Positions 1 to 5,369 of a stretch of 8,209 bases of DNA are shown one piece after another. The notes beneath the pieces are model-generated. The model was not told where the DNA came from. It ran no database searches and saw only the letters and a program-made list of their open reading frames with translations. The DNA comes from an uncultured Pseudomonadota bacterium (GTDB taxonomy: Bacteria > Desulfobacterota_B > Binatia > UBA9968), in NCBI GenBank assembly GCA_946478635.1, contig CAMLCX010000204.1, positions 1 through 8,209 of the forward strand, written 5' to 3'. The translations under genes were made by a program, and so were the position numbers. Each line of letters opens with the position of its first letter. Positions within the stretch are counted from its first letter, which is position 1.

Positions 1-196
1 CGATGCCGTTCGATACCGGCTCGACCAGCGACAGCGTGATCGCGGTGGCGAGGATGGCGTCCACCGCGGTGCCGCCGCCGGCGAGCATCTTTAGCCCCGC
101 CTGCGCAGCCAGCGGTTGGGAAGTGGCGACGACGTTTTGCGCAAGCAAAGGCTTGCGCGGCCAAGCGTAGGGGTTGCTCCAGGAAAAGGGAGTCAT
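1..196 (-). CDS. Gamma-glutamyltranspeptidase family protein, N-terminal part (runs off the left edge)
   Basis: Reading leftward from an ATG at 196, 65 codons are open to the window edge. The peptide begins MTPFSWSNPYAWPRKP and has GGGTAVDAILATA at residues 40-52, followed by a LVEPVSNGIG-like stretch. This is the conserved N-terminal block of the Ntn-hydrolase gamma-glutamyltransferase family, which cleaves or transfers gamma-glutamyl groups of glutathione and related amides. The autocatalytic threonine and the small-subunit domain lie outside the window, so activity cannot be judged. No hydrophobic signal peptide is seen at this start, unlike classical periplasmic GGTs. A GTG eight codons upstream (after an in-frame TAA) is an alternative start. 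An AGGAT lies about 14 nt before the ATG, which is a weak ribosome site. Translation may instead be coupled to the small ORF at 193-258, which overlaps this start as ATGA. Family assignment is firm; start and substrate are not. Confidence 0.88.
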   Translation of the reverse strand, partial: MTPFSWSNPYAWPRKPLLAQNVVATSQPLAAQAGLKMLAGGGTAVDAILATAITLSLVEPVSNGI

Positions 197-258
197 TGCG
201 CTGTTTCCATCCTGCCGCACTTAACGGCCTTGCTGGTGCCGACAAAGTCCTGCTTCAT
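193..258 (-). CDS. Possible 21-aa leader ORF upstream of the gamma-glutamyltranspeptidase
   Basis: An ATG at 258 opens a 21-codon frame (MKQDFVGTSKAVKCGRMETA, then Gln and TGA). Its TGA overlaps the downstream ATG as ATGA, a classic translational-coupling arrangement. It has a much better Shine-Dalgarno (GGGGGAGA at about 264-271, roughly 6 nt from the ATG) than the gamma-glutamyltranspeptidase start itself. The peptide has one Cys and no recognisable domain. It could be a short coupling peptide, a regulatory uORF, or a chance frame in the 5' leader. A sequencing frameshift that split the true N-terminus is also possible, but the peptide does not resemble a signal sequence. Comparison with homologous loci would settle it. 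Confidence 0.3.
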   Translation of the reverse strand: MKQDFVGTSKAVKCGRMETAQ

Positions 259-431
259 ATTTATCTCCCCCCGATTGTCCAGCTTGTAGCACTGAGAAGG
301 TTAAAAAATCCATTCCTATCGCGACCGGTCACTTGATTCGAGCGCCGCTCCAGTCTTTCGCGCGATTCATTACCTCTTGATTCGGGTTGCTACTGGTTTT
401 TAATGCCCCTTTCGGGGATGGTTGAAATCCC

Positions 432-474
432 TCACCCCTTCGTCAGGGCTCAGGACATGCTTCAGGCGAAGTGA
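432..474. repeat. REP-like palindrome, CTGAG/CGAAG core copy A
   Basis: The outer arms TCAC (432-435) and GTGA (471-474) and the inner arms CTTCG (438-442) and CGAAG (467-471) are complementary. The interior CCTTCG...CTCAGGA (437-455) is, on the minus strand, TCCTGAG...CGAAGG. That is the same core found at 491-510, 5169-5183 and 6223-6258. Such cores recur between genes in many proteobacterial genomes. It is probably a non-autonomous dispersed repeat. Confidence 0.6.
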
Positions 475-479
475 AAGTT

Positions 480-588
480 CGTCATGCCGGTCCTTCGACG
501 TTCTCAGGATAAACTCCCACCGGCATCCAGGTTTGTTTTCGGTTCATCTTCCAGACCCCCTGGATTCCCGCTTTCGCGGGAATGACGG
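480..588. repeat. Composite inverted-repeat element with an ATTCCC-N8-GGGAAT palindrome
   Basis: Two palindromic units face each other. The left unit has arms ATGCCGGT (484-491) and ACCGGCAT (519-526) around core copy B (491-510). The right unit is ATTCCCGC-TTTC-GCGGGAAT (564-583), which fits the ATTCCC-N8-GGGAAT form known as dRS3 in Neisseria and seen widely elsewhere. The units share edges: CGTCAT at 480-485 mirrors ATGACG at 582-587, and ATCCAGG at 525-531 mirrors CCTGGAT at 559-565. The whole 109-nt block is therefore itself an inverted repeat, like a MITE or paired REP (BIME-like). Confidence 0.65.
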
Positions 589-624
589 ATATAAGAATCG
601 ACTTCCAATCGACAAATTGAGAAT

Positions 625-645
625 CCCTCGGCTTGGAGCCGAGGG
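625..645. repeat. Strong hairpin (9-bp stem, 3-nt loop)
   Basis: CCCTCGGCT (625-633) and AGCCGAGGG (637-645) are perfectly complementary around TGG. It is followed on the plus strand by GTTGTTC-like sequence without a clear T run. It is therefore a weak terminator candidate and more probably part of the local palindromic repeat cluster. It lies about 105 nt upstream of the isochorismatase-fold start, so it could also sit in that gene's 5' leader. Confidence 0.5.
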
Positions 646-740
646 TTGTTCAGTTGGAACATCGCCGTCGCCATATGACAGCCTTGCTTCGATAGCTTGA
701 GTGTTGGATAACCGTGCAAGGATTTCACAAAATTCATAAC

Positions 741-748
741 GGAGGTGA
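741..748 (+). promoter_or_regulatory. Near-perfect Shine-Dalgarno GGAGGTGA
   Basis: GGAGGTGA matches the 16S anti-Shine-Dalgarno over eight bases. The GGAGG part ends 6 nt before the ATG at 752. It fixes that start and predicts strong translation initiation for the first gene of the two-gene unit. Confidence 0.8.
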
Positions 749-751
749 AAC

Positions 752-1387
752 ATGATCGAGATCGCTGGTAAAAAGATCGCAACGACATTGGCGGAAATCG
801 TCGAGCCCTCGCGCGCGGCCTTGCTGATCTGGGACATGGAATACGCCATCGGCCCCAATGCCTTCAACTACAAAGAGATGCTGCCGAAGCTGCAAGACCT
901 CTCCGCGCTGGCGCGGCGCGTCGGCGCGCGGGTTTTTTATTCGGTGCAGACCGGTTTCGACCTCGCAAAAGAAGAAGCCGGGGTCTGGGTGCGCATCCGG
1001 ATGAAGCGCGCAAAAACCACCGATCTCGCTCAGCTGTTGAACGAGAAGGAAGATCCCCATGACCGAGAGATCATCGCGGAGCTAAAGCCACAGCCGCAGG
1101 ATATCGTCTTTCACAAGCGGCGTCCCGACGGGTTTGTCGGCACCGATCTCGATCTGATGCTGCGAAGCAACGGCATCAAAACGATCCTGATCGGCGGCGT
1201 CGCCACCGAAGGCGGCGTCGAGGGCACGGCGCGCAGCGCGCGCAATCTGGGCTACGATGTGGTCGTGTTGAAGGACTGCGTCGGATCGCGCAACCGCGAG
1301 TTGCACGAAATGGCGCTGAAGTTGATGGAACAGACGTTCTTCGACGTCGCCACCGCCGCCGATATCAGCGCAATCTGGAAGAAATAA
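752..1387 (+). CDS. Isochorismatase-fold hydrolase homologue lacking the nucleophilic Cys
   Basis: This 211-residue cytoplasmic protein has the full Rossmann-like isochorismatase/cysteine-hydrolase fold. The first strand with the general acid/base Asp is ALLIWDME (Asp28). The catalytic-Lys region is FHKRRPDGFVGTDLD (Lys122). The cis-peptide/nucleophile region is IGGVATEGGVEGTARSA (148-164). In nicotinamidases, carbamoylsarcosine and biuret-type hydrolases the last motif reads T-N-x-C-V-E. Here Glu153 replaces Asn and Gly155 (GGC, 1214-1216) replaces Cys. Asp and Lys are kept. Known vinyl-ether-cleaving isochorismatases (EntB, PhzD) also lack the Cys, so the protein may be an active non-amidase hydrolase or a binding protein. 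I see no menaquinone, siderophore or phenazine genes nearby to support isochorismate as substrate. The stop codon overlaps the next gene as TAATG, implying a translationally coupled operon with the solute-binding protein. Fold assignment is secure, substrate unknown. Confidence 0.9.
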   Translation: MIEIAGKKIATTLAEIVEPSRAALLIWDMEYAIGPNAFNYKEMLPKLQDLSALARRVGARVFYSVQTGFDLAKEEAGVWVRIRMKRAKTTDLAQLLNEKEDPHDREIIAELKPQPQDIVFHKRRPDGFVGTDLDLMLRSNGIKTILIGGVATEGGVEGTARSARNLGYDVVVLKDCVGSRNRELHEMALKLMEQTFFDVATAADISAIWKK

Positions 1388-2385
1388 TGAGCGCGGCGAG
1401 AAAAATATTGCTGATCGTTTTCCTGACCTATTGCGCCGCTCCTGGCGCAACGCCTCTAGACGCGGCCGACGACAAAACGCTCGAGCTCGCCAAAAAAGAA
1501 GGCCGCGTCAGCTTCTACACGACCATGGGCGCGGATGAATGCAAGCTGCTCGTCGATGCCTTTCAAGCCAAGCATCCGTCGATCCGCGTCGAAATGACCC
1601 GCCTGGGCAGCGAGAAACTATTGCAGCGTATCATCACCGAGAACCGCGCCGGCAGTCATCTCTTCGATGCCGTCTCCAATAGCGGCATGGAAATTTACCT
1701 GCTCGCCAAGATGGGCTTGCTGGCGCGCTACACGACGCCTGAGTTTTCTTCCTTCATGGCCGATTCGAAAGATCCGGCTGGACGCTGGGTCGACCTGTAT
1801 TCGAATTTGCGCATGATCGGGTACAACACCAGGCTGGTGCCGAAGGAAAAAATTCCCAAACGCTACGAAGACCTGCTCGAGCCGGCTTGGAAGGGGCAGA
1901 TTGGTTTTCCCGAAGGGCAGTATTCCTGGTACGGCACCATGCTCAAAATCATGGGCGAAGAGAGAGGGCGAAAATTTTTTCAGGGGCTTGGGCGTCAGGA
2001 GCTCAACTATCGCGGCGCGCAAGTCATGGTCGCGCAAATGGTTTCCGCGGGCGAGTTCAGTGCCGGTTTTACCTATGACACGCAGATCCTGCGCTTTAAG
2101 AATCGCGGCGCGCCCATCGACGTTGCGCCGATACCGTTCGTCACCAAGAATATTCATCCCCTCGCCCTTGCCGCCCAGGCGCCCCATGCCAACGCCGGAA
2201 AAGTCTTCATCGACTACGTGCTTTCGAAAGAAGGGCAGATGTTCATCAAGAATATGGGGCGGGTAATTTCACGCAGCGATATACCCCAGGAGGAGCTGGC
2301 CCGCACAAAAATGATTTCCGAAGATGTCACCATCGCCGACCGGCTCAGTCAAGTCATGGACGACTACAAGAAATACATGCGTTAG
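1387..2385 (+). CDS. Extracellular solute-binding protein, AfuA/FbpA-like (iron/polyamine-type, COG1840-like)
   Basis: This 332-residue protein starts with an export signal: Arg/Lys at 5-6 and a hydrophobic core over residues 7-18. A likely signal peptidase I site follows near LDA-AD (25-28). The Cys16 context LTYC is a poor lipobox. The mature part begins with KKEGRVSFYTT (36-46), the typical first strand and hinge of type-2 periplasmic binding proteins of the Fe(III)/thiamine/putrescine group. IGYNTRLVP (144-152), a YEDLLEPAWKG motif (160-170) and an ANAGKVFIDYVLSKEGQ stretch (268-284) are further family hallmarks. It would capture a small ligand in the periplasm for an ABC importer, but no permease or ATPase gene is in the window. 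Its ATG overlaps the upstream stop (TAATG), so it depends on upstream translation. Ligand identity is unknown; iron is only one option. Confidence 0.9.
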   Translation: MSAARKILLIVFLTYCAAPGATPLDAADDKTLELAKKEGRVSFYTTMGADECKLLVDAFQAKHPSIRVEMTRLGSEKLLQRIITENRAGSHLFDAVSNSGMEIYLLAKMGLLARYTTPEFSSFMADSKDPAGRWVDLYSNLRMIGYNTRLVPKEKIPKRYEDLLEPAWKGQIGFPEGQYSWYGTMLKIMGEERGRKFFQGLGRQELNYRGAQVMVAQMVSAGEFSAGFTYDTQILRFKNRGAPIDVAPIPFVTKNIHPLALAAQAPHANAGKVFIDYVLSKEGQMFIKNMGRVISRSDIPQEELARTKMISEDVTIADRLSQVMDDYKKYMR

Positions 2386-2540
2386 AAGGTAGCGAAAAAA
2401 ATGGAGCGGGTGAAAGCTGCTGACTTAAGTGCAGATTAACAGAGCGCGCTCATTGCTATCGGCGGGATCCCAACGCGCGCTGGAAGGCTCGCGCTCCTTA
2501 GTTTTAGCAATACAAACGCCGAGCCTGATTTGATAGTGCG
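2386..2540. terminator. Bidirectional terminator candidates between convergent genes
   Basis: This is the spacer between the two convergent transcription units. It contains two inverted repeats with 7-bp perfect arms. One is AGCGCGC (2443-2449) with GCGCGCT (2475-2481); the other is AGGCTCG (2485-2491) with CGAGCCT (2520-2526). Loops are long (25 and 28 nt) and neither is followed by a good U tract, so they are not textbook intrinsic terminators. Termination here is expected from gene orientation, but the exact signal is uncertain. Confidence 0.35.
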
Positions 2541-4061
2541 CTAGCGTGACCGGGGTTTGAGATCCCAGCCGTAGACGTCCTCTCCGGGATTCGCCTTGAA
2601 GTCGAACCGGTTACTTACTCCCTGCAGGCCCTGATACTGGTAGAGCCAGGCCACCGGTGCTTCATCCATCAGCACGGACATGGCCTTCTGCAGCAGCTTC
2701 ACTCGCTGCGCCGGTGTGAAACTCGCCTGTTCCGCTTCAAGCGCAGCGTCTACCTCCGGGTTGGAGAATTGTAACCGCTTGGTGACTCCCGTGCGGAAGT
2801 ACTGGTGCAGGTATTCACTGGGGTCGATGACTCCTCCGCGTCCGAAAATATACATGCCGACTTTGCCGTTTTGGATCGCGGCAAAGCCGCTGTCCTGGTC
2901 CTGCGTGCGCAGCTTGGCGCGGATGCCAACCTCGTTGAGCATGGCGCCGATCGCCTCTGCCACATCCTTGACCTTGTTGTATTGCCCAAGCGGAATCAGG
3001 AAATCGACCTCGAAACCGTTGGGGTAGCCGGCCTCGGCGAGTAACTTCTTCGCCTTCGCCGGGTCATGGGTGTATTTGGGACGGATCTCGCGGCTGTAGC
3101 CGTACTGGTCCGGTCCCACAGGCGCGTCCATGGGATAGGCATACCCCTTGAGCACGTTCTTGGTGAGAGCGTTTCGATCGATCGCGTAGTTGACCGCTTG
3201 ACGAACGAGTTTGTTGCTGAACTGCGGCACCGAGCTGTGCATGCCCAAAAACATAATATTGATCGTGCGCGCGCTCTCAATGCGCGCGCCGCCGGTCACC
3301 CGCGCGGCGCTCTCGGGCGGGACGTTGGAGATGACGTCCACTTCTTTGTTTAACAGTGAGGTAATCGCCACCTCCGATTCTGCGATGTTGCGAAAGACAA
3401 TTTCGTCCACCGTCGGCTTGTGATCGCTGTGCGTGTAGCCGGCGTTTTTTTCCACGACGAACCACTGACCCCGTATCCAGTCTTTGAATTTATAGGGCCC
3501 CGTGCCGAGCGCGAGCTTGTCGGCCGCCGCCGCGCCCAAACGATCGTAGGCAGCCTTATTGGTGATGAATCGCTGCGCCAGGCGAAACGGCAGGGCGGCA
3601 TCCGGACTCTTGGTGCGCAATCGAACCGTAAGCGGGTCGACCGCTTCGATGGCGACGACGTGGGCAATGGAGCTCGCCTGTTTGCTATCGGGGTCCTTCT
3701 GAAGTCGAGTGAATGAGTGCACCACATCGGCCGACGTGAAATCGCTGCCGTCGTGGAACTTGACGCCCTTCTTAAGCTTGAACACCCAGGTGCTGTGGTC
3801 CGGATTGCTCCACGACTCGGCGAGAATGGGAACAATTTGTTTCTTGCTCCAACTCCATTCGACCAGCGGCTCGATCACATGTTTCCAGGTCGGATAGATC
3901 TGCGTGGTCGAATGACCGTAGGGATTCAAAGTCTCCACCTGCACTCCCGGCAGGGCGATTGTCGCCGTGACCTTCTGTTCCTTTTTCGCAGCACTCTGCG
4001 CATGAGCGCCGAGAACCAGCGAAACCAAAATAAAAAAAGGTACAATGCGAAATTTGAGCAT
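2541..4061 (-). CDS. Family-5 ABC solute-binding protein (peptide/nickel/oligopeptide type)
   Basis: The 506-residue product fits the usual 500-540 residues of the DppA/OppA/NikA (SBP_bac_5) family. It has a clear signal peptide, MLKFRIVPFFILVSLVLGAHA, with a signal peptidase I site AHA-Q at 21/22. The signature block of the family is WVFKLKKGVKFHDGSDFTSA (92-111) followed by DVVHSFTRL. C-terminal family features include an AKKLLAEAGYPNG-type motif and a final DEAPVAWLYQYQ stretch. It binds peptides or other amphiphilic ligands in the periplasm for an ABC importer. No partner permease (DppB/C-like) or ATPase is present in the window, so it is an orphan or works with a distant transporter. A GGGGGAAG ribosome site lies about 9 nt before the ATG at 4061. 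The exported isochorismatase-fold gene lies 249 nt upstream on the same strand. The ligand cannot be predicted. Confidence 0.93.
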   Translation of the reverse strand: MLKFRIVPFFILVSLVLGAHAQSAAKKEQKVTATIALPGVQVETLNPYGHSTTQIYPTWKHVIEPLVEWSWSKKQIVPILAESWSNPDHSTWVFKLKKGVKFHDGSDFTSADVVHSFTRLQKDPDSKQASSIAHVVAIEAVDPLTVRLRTKSPDAALPFRLAQRFITNKAAYDRLGAAAADKLALGTGPYKFKDWIRGQWFVVEKNAGYTHSDHKPTVDEIVFRNIAESEVAITSLLNKEVDVISNVPPESAARVTGGARIESARTINIMFLGMHSSVPQFSNKLVRQAVNYAIDRNALTKNVLKGYAYPMDAPVGPDQYGYSREIRPKYTHDPAKAKKLLAEAGYPNGFEVDFLIPLGQYNKVKDVAEAIGAMLNEVGIRAKLRTQDQDSGFAAIQNGKVGMYIFGRGGVIDPSEYLHQYFRTGVTKRLQFSNPEVDAALEAEQASFTPAQRVKLLQKAMSVLMDEAPVAWLYQYQGLQGVSNRFDFKANPGEDVYGWDLKPRSR

Positions 4062-4233
4062 GGCCGTTCTTCCCCCGTTTAAACTCTGCGGTTTGGATTC
4101 CCCTTAGCGTGGCGAATCTGGCGTTCGTTGAATAATTGCTGCATCGCTCGTGTCAAAAATCTCCTCTTCCTCTCCCTTCGACTTTGCTTTCGGGGCATGC
4201 TTTTCCGAAGAGCAGCTAGAGGCCTATCGGAGC

Positions 4234-4273
4234 AAATTTCCCCCTTTTCGGAAAAGGGTGATCAGGGGGATTT
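4234..4273. repeat. Short palindromic repeat with nested stems (AAATCCCCC-type)
   Basis: The inner stem CCCTTTT (4242-4248) pairs with AAAAGGG (4252-4258). Alternative outer arms are AAAT(TT)CCCCC (4234-4244) and GGGGGATTT (4265-4273). This resembles the AAATCCCCC...GGGGGATTT elements scattered between genes in many bacterial genomes. It sits in the 249-nt gap between the exported isochorismatase-fold gene and the peptide-type binding protein. There it could end part of the transcripts or stabilise the 3' end of the upstream message. The rest of the gap shows nothing recognisable. Confidence 0.55.
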
Positions 4274-4310
4274 AAGTAGACTGCGCGCCCTGCAATTGCT
4301 CTTCTGTTTG

Positions 4311-4922
4311 TCAGCGAAAGCTGATCATCGACAGCTTGGTGAATTGAAACAATTTGTTCGCCTGCGACGGCAAAACGGTAAATTGATGAATGGCATATTC
4401 CTGCTCGTAGCGCGTGTCGGCGTTCACGCCGTCCATGGGGATCACGATGTTATAGCGATACATTCGCGCTGCCGTCGTCGCGGTGTAAAGCACAGCCGTA
4501 TTGGTCGATGAGCCGGTTATGACCAACGTTTTAGCTCCCTTGTCCTTGAGGAAGGCCTGGAGCTCTCCGCCGAAGAATTTATCGAACGAATCGGGATAAA
4601 TAACGCTCTCGCTCTCTTTTCGTCGCAGCGGGGCCGCTAGTTCGCCGATCGGTTTTCCTTTAGCCGCGGCCGACACAGTGTAGATGATCGGCACGGCGGC
4701 GGCCCTCGCCTTATCCAGGAGATCTCCCAAGGGTACGATGATTTTGGAGCAAACTTGCTTGGGATCATCGCAGCGGGCATTGAGGTCGAGCACCAGTAGA
4801 GCGGTGCTCTTGCTCTCGAGGGTCAGCGGCTTCGGCTCGGGGCGGTTCGGACCTTCTTGCGCCCCGGCGCCCGCGGCAGACAGGGTGAGCCAAAGAAAAA
4901 GCAGAGCGGATCGGATGGCCAT
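4311..4922 (-). CDS. Exported isochorismatase-fold protein with degenerate active site (probable pseudoenzyme)
   Basis: I take the ATG at 4922 as start (203 residues); the GTG six codons upstream overlaps the GAAGG ribosome site about 10 nt before this ATG. The N-terminus MAIRSALLFLWLTLSAAGAGAQ is a good signal peptide with cleavage near GAGAQ, so the protein is periplasmic or secreted. Numbering from the GTG (subtract 6 for the ATG start), the fold is recognisable as follows. Asp52 is in ALLVLDLNAR; IIYTVSA is at 85-91; the lysine region is VIYPDSFDKFFGGEL; the nucleophile loop is ITGSSTNTAVLYTATTAARM (141-160). The Thr-Asn of that loop is kept, but the Cys position is Ala149 and the Lys position aligns with Pro116; only Asp52 remains of the triad. 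Amide hydrolysis by the usual mechanism is unlikely. It may bind a ligand or partner, possibly linked to the peptide-type binding protein encoded just downstream. Cys57 and Cys64 could form a disulfide. Confidence 0.85.
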   Translation of the reverse strand: MAIRSALLFLWLTLSAAGAGAQEGPNRPEPKPLTLESKSTALLVLDLNARCDDPKQVCSKIIVPLGDLLDKARAAAVPIIYTVSAAAKGKPIGELAAPLRRKESESVIYPDSFDKFFGGELQAFLKDKGAKTLVITGSSTNTAVLYTATTAARMYRYNIVIPMDGVNADTRYEQEYAIHQFTVLPSQANKLFQFTKLSMISFR

Positions 4923-4953
4923 GTTGAGTTTTCCTTCCACGCGCTGGCAAAGT

Positions 4954-4982
4954 TATTTACGGCGTCGACAGGGGATGGTCAA
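4954..4982 (-). promoter_or_regulatory. Candidate sigma70-type promoter for the exported isochorismatase-fold gene
   Basis: On the minus strand, TTGACC (plus 4977-4982) is followed after 17 nt by TAAATA (plus 4954-4959). The -35 matches five of six consensus bases; the -10 is weaker (three of six). This would place the transcript start about 25-30 nt before the ATG at 4922, leaving room for the GAAGG ribosome site. This is by-eye evidence only. Confidence 0.35.
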
Positions 4983-5168
4983 ATCGTCGATCTTTTAACA
5001 CAACGGCAAGGCACCGACAACGCTCGAATGGTTTTGTGATCCCGGAGCGCGGGCGCCGATATGAAAAGTGACGAGATCGGAGAAGCAAGAGCGGGATCAA
5101 GGCCACGAAGATCGGGGCTGTGTGGACGAACGGAGAGGATTTGAAATCGTTGAGGATTTTCCGTTCTG

Positions 5169-5183
5169 CTGAGCTTGCCGAAG
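5169..5183. repeat. Partial REP-like element, CTGAG...CGAAG core copy C
   Basis: CTGAGCTTGCCGAAG is a degenerate, single-arm version of the CTGAG/CGAAG core seen as more complete units at 437-455, 491-510 and 6223-6258. The nearby CGAAGCAT duplication (5179 and 5195) suggests local decay or slippage. Confidence 0.45.
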
Positions 5184-5369
5184 CATGAGACTCTCGAAGC
5201 ATTCCGAACCTTTTTTCAGCGTCCTGCTAGATGATTTTTTGAATTTGGCTTAGACCGGGTTGGAGATCCGCCTGTTTCCGGTGAATTCATATATTGCGCG
5301 GGTATCGGTGCGGGAGTAGAGTCCGCGTAAAGCTCGTAAGTCGAGCAATTCAATTCGGAGGATAGTTCT

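Larger units (their letters stand above)
259..751. other. Repeat-rich spacer between divergent genes
   Basis: This 493-nt stretch separates the leftward gamma-glutamyltranspeptidase from the rightward isochorismatase-fold gene. I find no convincing gene: short open frames on both strands run through palindromes and lack homology-like features. It holds a CCCC-TTTC-GGGG hairpin at 406-417, REP-like elements at 432-474 and 480-588, and a hairpin at 625-645. Promoters for both flanking genes are expected here, but I could not pick out a convincing -35/-10 pair for the rightward gene. The 259-400 part shows nothing recognisable beyond the ribosome site of the small leader ORF. Confidence 0.7.
4923..5369. 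other. Divergent intergenic region
   Basis: This 447-nt stretch separates the leftward exported isochorismatase-fold gene from the rightward HD-domain gene, so it must carry both promoters. It holds the candidate leftward promoter (4954-4982), a partial REP-like core (5169-5183) and a direct repeat CGAAGCAT (5179-5186 and 5195-5202). It also has a T run at 5211-5216 and a small GCTCG/CGAGC inverted repeat (5332-5346) just before the HD gene's ribosome site. An 81-codon minus-strand frame at 4957-5202 is open but I do not regard it as a gene. No clear promoter for the HD gene was found. Confidence 0.6.

Noticed and set aside
422..788. Short frames on both strands across the left spacer
   Set aside because: Their translations are made up of palindromic repeat units (for example the SFPRKRES-type peptide encoded by the ATTCCCGC palindrome), a common source of false small genes.
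1402..1437. Lipoprotein signal for the AfuA-type binding protein (LTYC)
   Set aside because: Tyr at the -1 position does not fit a lipobox; a signal peptidase I site further on is more likely.
1618..2187. 189-codon open frame on the minus strand opposite the AfuA-type binding protein
   Set aside because: It lies entirely within a well-supported gene, has no family motifs, and is rich in His/Arg as expected from the complement of GC-rich coding DNA.
2430..2530. Possible integron attC site in the convergent spacer
   Set aside because: There are long inverted repeats, but no paired GTTRRRY and RYYYAAC core boxes are present.
4957..5202. 81-codon minus-strand frame with a hydrophobic stretch (APIFVALIPLLLLR) in the divergent spacer
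   Set aside because: It runs through a REP-like fragment and the candidate promoter of the next gene, and the sequence around the hydrophobic part has no family resemblance; AAAGG near its ATG is the only support.
5165..5216. Intrinsic terminator before the T run at 5211-5216
   Set aside because: No stable stem ends directly before the T run, and no gene on the plus strand ends nearby.
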